The notes under the pieces were generated by a model that worked only from the letters and a program-made list of their open reading frames with translations, was not told the origin of the DNA and searched no databases. A program made the translations under genes and the position numbers. 64,000 nt of DNA from Lineus longissimus (lineage: Eukaryota; Nemertea; Pilidiophora; Heteronemertea; Lineidae), in assembly GCF_910592395.1 (NCBI RefSeq), contig NC_088320.1, positions 4,898,001-4,962,000 on the forward strand, read 5' to 3'. Shown in pieces: positions 52,021 through 64,000 of the stretch; position 1 is the stretch's first letter; every line of letters starts with the position of its first letter.

Positions 52021-54120
52021 CTGGAAAGATATCAAAAGGGTGGCAAAATGTGATTCGTGTTGGGAGTTGAAGGCAAAAGGATAGGATACTGGCGAACATT
52101 GCTTCTGACAATAGCATCATGATGGAAGACAACTTAGTAATCATCTTGGGTCACTGCATGAGTTTCAGTGCAAAAAATATTGCAGTTTTCGAGTGAGAAA
52201 CAGACTGGGTGAGCGACAGTGAAAGTCATGCTTTGTCACCACCCAGCTGATAAATGCATGCTGTATTCTTTGTCGAGGGTTGGTGTAACCGAGTCCGGGT
52301 CAGCGTAGTGGAGTCCAAAACCTGACGGTCAAGATGTTCAGTGCAGGCGCAAAATTAGGTGATGGTAGTGACGAGAAGCACGACATCAAACTTGTGTAAC
52401 CTTAATCAGAAATTGGCCAACTATTCATGCACATCTCCACTGCATGTCTAATGACACTTTGACAAAGTACATTATGTTTCAAGCGTAATTTTTTTAAAGA
52501 TTGATATGAAAGACGACTAATAAACAGATTCCGTCAAATCTCTGCAATGAAATTTTCTTAAGTTCATTCTTCGATGCTATAATGTTCGAAATATGAACCG
52601 TAGAATTTTCATCAGAAACTGTCAGATTTTGATAAGCAAGATCATATTGTCTCTCTCTGCTGACTGCATCGCTAAAATTTTCATTGATTTTGAAAATCCA
52701 CTTTTTTGGTATTAGCATTCTTCAAAAACATATTATGAAATATGAATGTCGCGATTACTCATCGAGAAAATCAGATATGTTCAATATTTTACAGTAGAGA
52801 TCAAAGAATTTGTGAGGAAATGAAAATAAAAAATTAGTCAGCTTCAAATTCACGTGAAAACTGGCTGTTGTATTTTAACTAGTCAATTTGGAAAGGCTGC
52901 TGATCAATATTTCTGAGGCGATATCCAATACGCCCCAAAGATGAGTTTTTCATGAAATTCAATGATTTTTCAGCGCCAAAGAAAAAAGCAAAAAGCATAT
53001 CATCATTGACACGACAAGCAGAAACCTTATTCTGACATTTGAATGTGATTTTTTCCGATAACATATTCAATGTCATAATTCATGAGTTTTGAAAATGATA
53101 TAATTTTGGTATTAGTTGTGAAAATATGCAGTGCTTATATCAACTCCCAAAGTCACGAGGCTTTCAACTAAGTGCAACTAAGTGTGAGAGCTAATTTCCT
53201 GATTTGTTTGTTTTATTATTCATATGTGTGAAAAACCTTTTTCATAGATTACCCTATATCATATTTCAAAGCACACTACGTCCTCAGCAAACGACAGATT
53301 GGTACTTGAGGGAATAATTCAACATTTTTCGAGACTCATAAGCTGCTGTTATGGGATTTCTAGTTCATTGAACGAATGAATTTTTTATTCAACGCAAGAC
53401 GTTTCTGTACTTAGCAAGTTAATTTGTTATGAGTATAAGTGGTTAGCTTATTTGTACCACGCTAGCCTGTTCGTAGAACTAGTTCACATCCATTATTTAT
53501 TGAACGAAAGAGCGCAACTGAAGTACTTTTTAATCGAGACATAAAACAAACATTACCCAAGGTAGGCACATTTCTTCTTGAATATCAACAGGATTTGTTC
53601 CTGAGTGGGGATTTTGCTTTGAAAGGTTCCAAGGTAGCACACATGACACATTTCACCTTGGATTGTATCATACATTCTAACTTTGGAAGAAGGTAGCTCC
53701 ATGCACAATACATTTTACCTTGGAAAGTTCCAAGGTAGAATGTTGGTAGAATGTGGGAAAAAATATCAAATGATGACACAATCAGGGCTGCTCACCCCAG
53801 ATTTTTTTTGTGTGTATTGTGACCCCCAGAATTGAGTATTTTCCCTCTTAATTGAGTATTTTTGATATTTTGAATGAAAGAAATGAGTATTATTTGCAAT
53901 AAATGAGTATCCATAAAAACACCTCTATTTTCAATTATTTTAATGCAATATTGAACACAGAAAATACAATGAGCGAACGAAACCCACTTTTTGAATGGTT
54001 TTTCAGACCAAAACATTGCTGATTTGTCGACACAGCTATACAACCTAATACCTTCCATTAAATGGATGCACACTTGGCGCTTTGACTGCAACTTTCACTT
54101 TTCAGACACACACATACACA
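52021..54120. other. Region upstream of the ADAR2 dsRBD exon: no exon assigned
   Basis: The missing 5' exon of ADAR2 must lie upstream of 52020 on the minus strand and must end in phase 1 if it is coding. I could not pick it out. Short inverted pieces ('ccaaggtag' and 'ccttggaa') occur at 53626-53740. Confidence 0.4.
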
Positions 54121-54259
54121 AAATTCAAATCTTACAGGCACGTTTAAGTGCTTTGAGGTATACATAAAAGTCCAAAAAATCACTGAGTGGCCTTTTCAAA
54201 ATGTTCCAGCAGCAGCCAATCATTAAATTTAATTTAATGTTGGAAGAAATAAAATAATC

Positions 54260-54500
54260 ACCAAGGCTTGAAATAAGAGGTCTCAAGCAACGCCTCAAGC
54301 AAACCAAACCTCCAGATACACCGCACACATACACAGCCTTTCGAGTACAGCGAGCGAGACTGGATTGGTTCGATTGTCTGCTGATAGGCGCCACTACTAA
54401 CTTCTTCTAGGGCGGGAACTGGCAGGCGGGAATCGGGAAGCTTTCGTTGGACCGGGGGCGGCGGACCGGGGCGGGGTTTGAAATCGTTGGGGGTTGTTAA
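54260..54500 (-). promoter_or_regulatory. GC-rich promoter-like patch, candidate ADAR2 promoter
   Basis: On the minus strand this patch contains 'ccgccccggtccgccgcccc', two TTCCCGCC-type (E2F-like) sites and a CCAAT box in order. It is the only strongly CpG-rich stretch upstream of the ADAR2 exons in the window. Position and orientation suit a first exon, but no conserved coding sequence supports it. Confidence 0.35.
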
Positions 54501-57500
54501 AGAAAACGTACAAAGCACATGAAATAACGTACAATTTTAACAAACATCAATGCGTATTTTGAAAAATATTTGCGTACTTTATTCATGAAATGAAATGCGT
54601 ACAAATTCTTACAATTACGTACTTGCATATTCAGACATCACAACGCGTACCAAATACGTTAATTACGTATGGGTGCGAAGCCCTGCACAATAAAAGTCTT
54701 TTAGTGCGAAAGTAATCAAATTTTGATTGATAACCAATTTGTCTGACGGTTATGACATCCAGTTTCAGCTTTTCCTTTGTGTCAATTTTGTACGGATCAA
54801 TCAGGCAGTCTTAGATGAGTGAAGCTAGAGTATCATTTTAAGATGAATGATGCATCTAACAAGTGTGCTCCGTTATGCATCTGTTAGATATTCATAGAAT
54901 TCGGCACAATGCATGCAGCTTCTCATTCGCTCTTGGTGGCGGTCCTGAGCATAGGCGAATAATGAAAATTGATTCACACTTCGCAGCATGCATTCTGAAT
55001 GCCAACTTTGAGAGTCTAAGATTCATATGAATATTGCAGCAACACGGAGAAGTTCAGCAGCCATCATGTTGTTTACGATCATATGTTGGTCTCCTTCTGG
55101 TACAGGAAGGGGTAGGCTGGTGACATTCGAAGGGGTACACCGTCCATAATTACTGCTGGTACAGGAAAATAGAAATCCAGTTATACCTAGTTATACCGAA
55201 TGCCGCAGTGCAGTCATCATGCATTCAAATTTGCTGAAACTTGGTAATTATAGTGTTTGAATATCTGTTAAAACAACGGCAATGCTGAAATCTATATCAA
55301 GTGCATATTTATGCAATCGCAAATTTTCACGAACGGTGTAGGCCTTCAAGAATAGACTGGTACCTTACTGGTATTTTGTTACGTATCAACAGTATGTTGT
55401 GTACACAAGTGAGAGTGATTTCCTGCCTTAAATTGGCAAACCTTTCAAACCGTGCTTCCGTCACCACAAAAGTTGTGTGCCTGGCAACAATCACCATGGA
55501 AAATAGGCTTGCAGTTATTTTGAGACAAATGACCAAATCTGTTCTCTTGCAAACAGCGGAATTGCCAAAGGCTATAGAGGAAGAGAGACATTGTCAACAG
55601 AACTGAAAAAAATTCTGATCTTCCTTACATTCAGAGCTGAACAATGTCACTTGAAATTGTGTACTTAAGTCTACCTTGTGCAGAGATCCTTTCAGTAGGA
55701 AAACTTTTGGAAATATCTTGAGTTTTAGAATCCGCTTAAATTTTTCTCACACTTCCATCTAAGTTACTCATACACGCTCTTCTTTTTTTGTACCTCACAA
55801 ATCTTTTTTTGCAAAATTCTTCTTTGTCGGAAAGCATCAGGCAGTTGACTAGGCTGACGTTAACCCAAACTCCTCCCCTGTATCTGCCCACGGGCTGGGG
55901 GTACCTTAGGCGAGACTGACCACAGCTAGTATTTCTATGGCATCGGGTATTAAAAGATTGCCTGGGACAGTCAGTATTAACCTCCAATCACTTTCGAAAT
56001 GAGTTCCACACCCATTCCAAGATTGGATTCAATTCCATCTAGCGTAATGTAATCAATTCCTTTTAAGATTCTCGGGACGAGGAGCCAATACAATATTCAT
56101 CAATAGAAAAAGTTGCACAGACTTTTAGCAATAATACGATTGATTAATTTTTGTCCAGTATTATATCAGTTCTCACAATGCTGAGAAGATATTTGAATAT
56201 TTGATTTTCTAATGGATCCTGACCTCTTAAACCTAATGCTGGATTTTGTCCTCGCGTTAGCCCTCAAATAGTAAAATCAGACCCTATAGTTTGGATCAAG
56301 ATGTTGAGAAGTGTTCCGATTTTATTAAGTTTCATTCCATTTGTATAATACCTAGATCACTATGAATCTTGACATCAGGTCGCGTAGTTGTAATCAAATC
56401 AAAACTTCATTCTGACCATGCCGCTTGAGAAAAATCCGACATTCGCAGAATAGGAGTGCCATGCTAAATGAGTTGGAGACTTGGCAAAAACAGGACTGCA
56501 GCGCTGAGATATGTAGATTTTTTGCACCAGTATTTGTCTGGATGCAACTAGGCTAGATCTGATAGAACCAGCTTGATAGATTAGCCAATTTTAGTCCACA
56601 TGAAAACTGATTATGTTTCCGTTTACACTAGGACTGTTTAGACCCCATTGGGATCTCATCAGGACTTTTTCTTAACATGTAGATTACCAATTTTCCCCAA
56701 CGGATCTGTTTTCATACAAGATGCATTGGTCATCATTTGACCACAACCCATTACGACGAACAACACTTGTCTGTTTAGCCAATACAGAAACTCCATCCAA
56801 TTTATGTCCTTCTCAGACTCAATAATGCACCTTTTTTCGGGACAATCAGTGCAATCCAAGACTATTTTCATCATTCCAGCAAGATTGCACTTTATATAAG
56901 GATGAACACGTTTATACCCGATTCCAACCAATCAATTGTGTCCGTTTAATTTGCTGCGATTGATTCAGTGCATTTGCTGATCGAGCCTGACGAAATTTCT
57001 TCGACACAGCTCAATTTCAGTAATTACTTCCAATTTTTTCCTGACAACCCTAAGCACCCATTCCAGATCGTAACTGGTAATCACTGGTAATGATGAGTCA
57101 ACATGTTAGGGTATAAAACAGGGAACTTCATTAGGAGGAAATTTTGCTGGACAATGGCGAACATTCTGTCTCATTCTTTGGATACAGACAGACTATCAAA
57201 ACCTATCACTCAGGTACGGGTAGCTCCATGTTTCATTGAAAGCAGGTAGAATGGGTTCTTATAAACATGACTTTCAAACTTCACTTAGAAATCCATTTGA
57301 TCGAAAATGCAAAGTTAAAAGACATCTGATTTGAATTTACCTCAAATCCTGGCTCGATCTCTCTCTGAAAACGTGTCAGACAGGTGATTTATATCAGTCA
57401 AGTTTTTATGTAACTTGAAGGAACTGCCTTTGAGGTAAGACAATCAGCCGAGAAAAACCTTTAAAAAAAGTGGAACTCACCTGAAACATATGCCAATAGC

Positions 57501-57600
57501 TCGCTTAGAAAAACACTGCTAACCTCTTTAGTCTTTACACTATAGTACAACTGATTATCAAGACCCAGATTCGGGTACTCTCTGAAACTAGTCAATCTTT
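54501..57600. other. No recognisable gene
   Basis: A dispersed repeat sharing 'aaggggtacaccgtccataa' starts near 55129 and is related to one at 23435. Otherwise unremarkable. Confidence 0.45.
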
Positions 57601-57610
57601 GACTCAGGTT

Positions 57611-57845
57611 GACTGAAGCAGCAGAGAAGAGCAGAAATAGTTCAGGCAAACTGCACTGGCCACTAGCTACAAGCAGCCTTGGTGCGACCAAGCTGAACTG
57701 AAACAGTAGATAAGAGCAGAAATGGTTTAGACAAACTAGTTCTGCACTACAAGCAGTCAGGGGGAACTCAACTGAAACAGCAGATAAGAGCAGAAACAGT
57801 GCTGACAAATTCAACTGCCTCTAGCTACAAGAAGTCAGGGGGTAT
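57611..57845 (+). repeat. Three diverged tandem units of about 75-85 bp
   Basis: 'aactgaaacag' followed by 'agataagagcagaaa' recurs near 57611, 57696 and 57770. Each is followed by 'ctacaagcag'. Confidence 0.75.
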
Positions 57846-58488
57846 GAACAGCATAAACTACAAAAGCAGTGATGGCACTGCCAAGGTGTGTGGAAACTGT
57901 GACCCCCCCCCCCCCCCGCCTCTCACTAAAAGACTAACCCCGATACCGTTTAATAATTAACACCTGCAAATCTTCGAAAGCCTGTGGCTGTAAGGAAATG
58001 GAGCTGTTTACACTCTTCATCAATCGGAAAGATAATCTTGCTTCAACATTTCATCAGGTTGATTCAGGTGGGAAATGCACATCTTACATTTCACAACAAA
58101 ACAGGCAATGGATGTCGATTTCATCTTCATTTCTTGATGAAGCGACTGCTCTTTCAAAAACTGCGGCAGACGCAAAACTCGAGCCAACACTGCCTGCTAA
58201 ATCACGAGTTTGTGTCTTTTTTTCAAGCATATTAAAAGATTCCAACGCTGAACTGTTGCGAGACTGATGGGATGCAAGAAATAAAAAGCCAGCAAAAAAC
58301 AGGCAGAGTTCGTTGAACTTGGTATTAAAATGGCCTACATGTTGCTAGACATCCACAAGGCATTAGGTAAGTCAGCAACTCTGAAATATCATGCAGTGAC
58401 GCCAACTCAATCACAAAGCTTATGCCAAACTGTCAGAGGTTTCGCCGAAACTACGCCCAGGGTTTTATTGCCAGGGGAAGTAGACTGA

Positions 58489-58834
58489 TTAAAGGGAACT
58501 GAAACCGCCAAGCCAGTTCGTATGACCTCGTTTTCATTTCCCGCGTATCGGGTGATCAGAACGAGGCATGAATGAAACATGGCGCCTAGCTGTCAATCAT
58601 TGATGAGTGACGTCACTACTATGGAATTTACTACGAAAACTCATGAATGAAAGATCGCATGACTCACGTGATTCTCACATGATTCTCAATAATAACAAAT
58701 TGAACTGCGCATGCTCGGGCACTGGGGGCGAGGCTACAAATCTGAACTCGAATAGGAAGTTGGAAGTTTGACTTTCTCGGGCGGTGAAAGTCGAAAAGTT
58801 GAATAAATCGCTCGGCGGTTCCAGTTCCCTTTAA
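58489..58834. mobile_element. MITE with 25-bp terminal repeats and TTAA ends
   Basis: The left end 'ttaaagggaactgaaaccgc' and the right end 'gcggttccagttccctttaa' are inverted copies, and both outer edges are TTAA. Length is 346 bp. TTAA ends are typical of piggyBac-type insertion. The interior is CpG-rich, contains a TGACGTCA site at about 58609 and has no open frame of note. Confidence 0.8.
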
Positions 58835-61800
58835 CAACTTCTTTTCATTCCACCAGAAAATATGTAGCCAGCTATTCGTCAAATCTAGGGCAGTATTCTT
58901 GCAACTTAGGCCAATATGGAGATTTCTGTTTTCTCATAAGTGACCATGAAGGGAAGCTCTACTGGTACATTGGTTCTTCAAATAAAAAAAGATTTTGCTG
59001 ACTCAGGTCATCCCCACACGATGACCTTTTCACTGTCGTCTTAGTATTGTGGTAATTCAGCACCTGCAACGTGACATTATTGCATGTCCATGGCTTCAGG
59101 CAGTTCCGTGCCAATGCATCGGGTCCACACAAAGATGATCATTGGAGGGATGGCTCATTTGGGTCTTGGCAGGAACGTGATAATTCAGTCAAGATTTTGA
59201 ATCAGTCCATTTTATGTGGATGATGGGATAAGAGAGAAACAGAACTTCCTTCCGTACCAAAGTAACATTTCAACTCCAAGCGAATTCGTTTATCATCTAA
59301 AAGATAGGAAATTATCCATTTGTTTCCCATTAAAACACACAAGCCTATACAGTATAAATGCTCTCAAAGAGGTGAAAATGCCCCCTTTTAAAACAGTTTC
59401 CAGGGAAACGTGCCACCTGCATCGAAATGGCTTTATTCATAAGCAACAATACTAATCCACATATTATTTTCTATCCATCACCGAAAGGCATCCAAGAAAG
59501 TTTGGTTTTTGCGTAAAGCTTCTTTCTTTGATGCGTTCCCACAAACTAATCTTCTAACAGCTTTCAGATGTTTGGCATTCAATACTGATAAAGATAATTT
59601 CTTATTTTCTAAGACTAGCAAGAAGTAGACCACACATTTCCCATTATAAATCTTGCTTGAAAAAAATCTCTAGGCACAACATCATGCTATATGCTATAAA
59701 GGGAGCATGGTACATGTAGCTTTATCTCTGACCTACTTCTTTCTGGGTACCATACTGTAAAATTCTTTCAGTTTTTCCAATCAATGTTTTGGGTTTTCTG
59801 GTATTTAGCAACCCGGTGGCCAGGTTCCCTCGGCTAGACTATCCCCCTTCCTCCTGCATGTAGATATAGGCCTCCCGCTGGTACGATGGGTCCAGGATTC
59901 TTCGGTTCATCACTTCTGCTCTTGTTATGATTAGCTACCAATCAACTTGGCTATCAGAAGAAAGTGATGTGCCAATGCATTATCAGAGATATCAGTATTT
60001 TCATCAATCCTACTCAGGTTTTTAACATTTTCACCTAACTATCAGGCATTCGATAAATTTCCTCTCAAGTCCAACTCAATCAACTACTGTAAACCAGAAA
60101 ATTCTTGCACCTATTTGAGTATTTCTTTTTGCGACTCCTGGAAATTTTGGAGAAAATTTTTTTGTGGTTTTTCCAACAACAAAAGAAGTTGGGAATCAAG
60201 GTTATTTGTGAAAGCCAAGAAAAAAAATTTCTTCACAATTTCATTTATTTCTTCTTCACAAACCATGCTTATTTACAAAATCCATGAATATAGAACGCCA
60301 GCGAAAACGTGAGGTTCATAGTAAGTCGTCACCACTATCGCCTGACGACAGTATCATCATCACATTTAGAATTAAACAACCAGACAATTCGAAATTGATT
60401 TGTCTCAATTTGTATAGTCTTACCCATAGTCACAAGTAACCTTTCTGCGAGAAACCAATTATGTGGGCGTCTTTAAAAGAAAATGTCAAAAAAGTTTGTA
60501 GTGAGGCCATTTTTAATGGCATCGCAATCTTCAAAGGTCTTTATAGTTAGAGGCAGAACACTTTTCGATTTCACTTGATGTTCTCAGTTTCATCTTTGGG
60601 AGACCATAAGTGCCGCACAAACGAGCAGTTTTTGTTGCAGCGACTTGCGTACAACAGTTTTTGCTAGGATGAGGAAATAAAGGATTTTGAAGGAAAAAAA
60701 TTCTTTCTTGAAAGTTTGTTTGAAATTCTTTGTTATAAACCTCTTAGCCCGACACACTTAAAAACACATTGGCAGGGAAAACACTCAGCAAGTTGGCAGA
60801 ACCAGGTCGCTGAGTGCACATGTGCCTGTATCAAGAATCTAAAACCCTCACCTCAGGGAAGAAAAAGGTCATCACAATCATAATTCAGTTGTTTTGTTCG
60901 AGATAGCAACATTTTTGAAGACTCGTGCTCCTCAAATTATCAGCCTACTTCAGCCTTAGTTCAGCAGAAGTCAGATAGCAACATTTGTTATATCAATCCT
61001 GCATGGTGTCAGATATTCAGGTTGATTAATCTCGACCCCAAAATTCCCTAAAGGCACTCCTGTAAGTCTTATTCTAACAGCAGACTATGCACAATCTCAA
61101 AACCCGAGGTCACCTTGGGAAATGAGCCATCTCTGTCAACATCAATACTTTGACCGAGATCTTCCACACCGGCACCTCAATCCAACCCTCCATGATACAA
61201 TGTCTTGGATAACACAAGAAATGAAAGGTTGTGATAGCTGCATCTTTTTTTATTGTCTTGTTTCAGATATCCAACAAAACTGCTGAGAAACCCAAGGGAG
61301 TGTGTTGAGTTTTTTAAAGTTTTAAAAAAGTCTTTTAACAATCCTACCTGTGAACTTTTTATGAACAAAACACTCACCTGCAAAGATAGATTTGAAAGAA
61401 ATGAATAACACAAATCATATGGGCAAAGAATACATCATAATGATGGACCACCTTTACACACATTACATGTCATTTTGTCCTGGCAAGCTCTGGAAGTTAG
61501 TTGGTGGAATTGTCAGTCATGTCATTGGGCCGAATATGGATCGGTATCAGATACATGTAGCAATCTACCGAACGTTTCAGCAAAGTTGAATGCATTTATA
61601 ACTGCATTACGACATTGTGTATAACAGCACTTCGCTTTTCCCGACTGACAATTAGCATACCCCTTGAAAAGCAATCCCATTAGCACCACATTTCAAGACA
61701 AACTTCTGCAGTAACTTGTCCTTAAAACACATTCAAAAAGCTACAAATTTGCTACACGCACTCAACAGACTGATCCAATTCAGAAGTGAAATTGATTTTC

Positions 61801-62769
61801 ACAGCGCCGGACGATGCAAGGCATATCAAGTAACAAAGTGCAACTTCAAGTAAACTGTCACGAAGGCCGTGATTGTTGAAGAGGCGTTAATGGCGGAAGC
61901 CGTCTGCTATCTTCGATGCAATTGACACAGGATGCAAGATGCTTAAAGCAAAACTGGTTCACATGTATTGGAAGAATTGTAGTACATAACAAGTTGGTAA
62001 ATGTGAAATTGATTGAAACTTGAAAAGGGTTTTCTAAAAACACTAAGTCAATTTTGAATTCACTTCAAGCAGAAGCAAACTGTCAAAACTTGTCTTTGCA
62101 GAGACATCTAAAAACGCCTTATTCTCACTAAAGTGCTTAAAAGCAGCTCAAATGCACAAATACTTAAAGCCATTTACCGATGACTGGAAGCTTATTGATC
62201 TAAGTCTGTCTGAAGAAGGATGAAGTTACTCGACCTGTCAGAAAATGGCAACACCGAAGAAAATGCCAAATACTGCCCTATGATATTGCCCAATAGTTGT
62301 CTGACTACAATGCCAAGAACATCTGAGTTACAGTCTCAGTCAAAACTGACCTGCCTATATCATACCTGCCTGTATGTTACGCGCAATGTACAAAGAACTA
62401 ACCCGCAACCTATGCACAACCCTGCACATAAGTTATCCATGTAACCTTCATGTGAGCTGGGTGCAAAGCAGAGGGTATGTCAATTGTGACTGGAACTGTA
62501 ATGATCTCATTCCTGTAAGCCAATATTTACATTGACAATTCCACATTGGCACTAGATGAAATTAATTTTCTTTTCTCGTTACAAGCGCAATTCACTGTTG
62601 AGTGTGACATGGCTTGTTCTCCATCCCTAATCAACACCCAGAATGCAATATAAAGCAATACTTTATAATACCACATCAAATTATCATTCTTGACTCCATT
62701 TGTATTAATGCTGGGCATTGTTGCATCACGTGAATTTTGCCCCTCGCAACAGCAAAAATTAAGAAATTA
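58835..62769. other. No recognisable gene
   Basis: AT-rich sequence with scattered short open frames and no motif I recognise. Confidence 0.5.
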
Positions 62770-62931
62770 CAGTAGAACCTCTCTATTAAGGACACCCTTG
62801 GAACTGAAAAAGTGCTGTCCTTAATAGAGAGGTTAAATTGATTGGAAACAACCAATTTGGGACCAGAACTAGTGTCCTTAAAAGAGAGGTGGTCCTTAAT
62901 AGAGCGGAGTCTGCTAAGGGAGGTTCCACTG
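62770..62931. mobile_element. Pogo/Tigger-like MITE
   Basis: It begins 'cagtagaacctctctattaa' and ends 'aagggaggttccactg', with TA directly outside both ends. Inner copies of 'ccttaatagag' repeat in both orientations. Length is 162 bp. Confidence 0.8.
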
Positions 62932-64000
62932 TATTTCATGTCTGATGGTGCATTCACGAAAATAAAATGCTCACGAAACATTTCACAGTGTACATACCTT
63001 CACAGGTCTATGCAAATGGCAAAAACCACCTCTGTCTAGTTGTTAATAACACCTCATTCATCATGATAAGAGTACTTTGTCTTAGCCTGTGACATGTTGT
63101 GGATGAGAGTGTTTTGAAATTGGCCCATAGCCTACGGTAAGATATTAGCGGCTTCGCACAGTGTTTTTCATAATGAGAGAAATTGCCAAACTGTTTACCA
63201 AAGGAATATTTCCCATGTTACAAATCTGATATACTGCTCATCCTTAAGAAGGACTGTAAACATTTCCTTCTGCCTCCTATCCTCCAGAGGCTTCTTCTTG
63301 AAGTTTGTTTTGCTAGAAATCTTCACACCTTGCGTTATTTGCTTAGGCTCCATCAAGGAATTGAGAAAACAGAAGAAAACATCGAGTAAGCATTCCCAGG
63401 GAGATGTTTTTCGATAAGAAATAGCTGTTATTAGTTTAGAGTTGTCGCCCTTACTATTGCAGCACCTTTCGGGATTTTCCCAGTCAGTGCCGGTTGCGCT
63501 TGGCGCTGATGCAAAAATGCATATGTTTTTGGGTCATCTGATCTGGGTGCATTGAATGTCAGCTTAAATGATCTTGGAGGTCTAAATAATGATTTCTGAA
63601 GGAGAACAATTTCAAAATCTTTCTTTTTTTTAAACATGGCAGCCCCCCTAGGTGGCACTGTTTTAAACATGTCAGTCCGACGCGTTAAAAGTAATCAGTG
63701 ACGACACAAGTATTAGTGCTGGCAATCTGAGGTGAAACTTTAACATATGCCATTTTCACTGGACCAAGCCCAGGGCCCCAGCTCAATTTCCCAGCAGAGC
63801 AGGACAACAAAACTTGCATACAGATCACCACATCTCTTGTCCAAAGGAATAAACAATAGACAAGAAATGCGTCTTTATTTCTGATAATCAATTCCAAGTC
63901 TGATATAGCTGATTGTCCAGCTCATTGGGGAATAGAAACATGTTCCGATAATAAACAGAAGCAATCAAAAGAAGGATATATACACTGGACCAAATTGGAT
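62932..64000. other. No recognisable gene
   Basis: No conserved exon seen up to the end of the window. Confidence 0.45.

Noticed and set aside
63431-63670. 79-codon minus-strand open frame
   Set aside because: No family recognised and no exon borders that connect it to another exon.

Overview
The window is animal nuclear DNA, most likely from a marine invertebrate and probably a lophotrochozoan such as a mollusc, annelid, nemertean or brachiopod. The group is inferred from protein character and repeat style and was not tested. The evidence for a eukaryote is spliced genes with GT-AG introns, AATAAA signals, tRNA-derived SINE fragments, miniature inverted-repeat elements and many tandem arrays. 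Four protein genes can be reconstructed exon by exon. One further long open frame has no recognised family.

Layout. 0-12 kb is repeat-rich. It holds a broken mariner/Tc1-like transposase whose N-terminal helix-turn-helix module is tandemly copied, a second copy of that block about 3.67 kb away, a 30-bp minisatellite, a dispersed 'TGACCT' repeat family, and a 151-bp array. 13.9-17.5 kb (+) is an eight-exon short-chain dehydrogenase of the peroxisomal trans-2-enoyl-CoA reductase type. It is followed by about 1.8 kb of degenerate short repeats that change orientation. 20.5-21.2 kb (-) is SEC61G, the Sec61 gamma subunit. 22.9-24.8 kb (+) is gamma-glutamylaminecyclotransferase, with two possible last exons. 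29.9-52.0 kb (-) is an ADAR2-type RNA-editing deaminase in three large exons separated by introns of 12 kb and 8.1 kb. Just past its stop, 28.2-29.6 kb (-) holds a 478-codon open frame in the same reading frame. 52-64 kb has no gene I can recognise, only miniature transposons, short arrays and one GC-rich promoter-like patch near 54.4 kb.

The genes do not form a pathway. They are ordinary single-copy animal genes: PECR-like and SEC61G lie tail to tail, SEC61G and GGACT head to head, GGACT and ADAR2 tail to tail. The points most worth following up are the long open frame after ADAR2, the in-frame amplification of a transposase DNA-binding module, the Tyr-to-Asp change at the catalytic position of the dehydrogenase, the alternative last exons of GGACT, and a repeat family carrying consensus nuclear-receptor half-site arrangements inside the ADAR2 intron.
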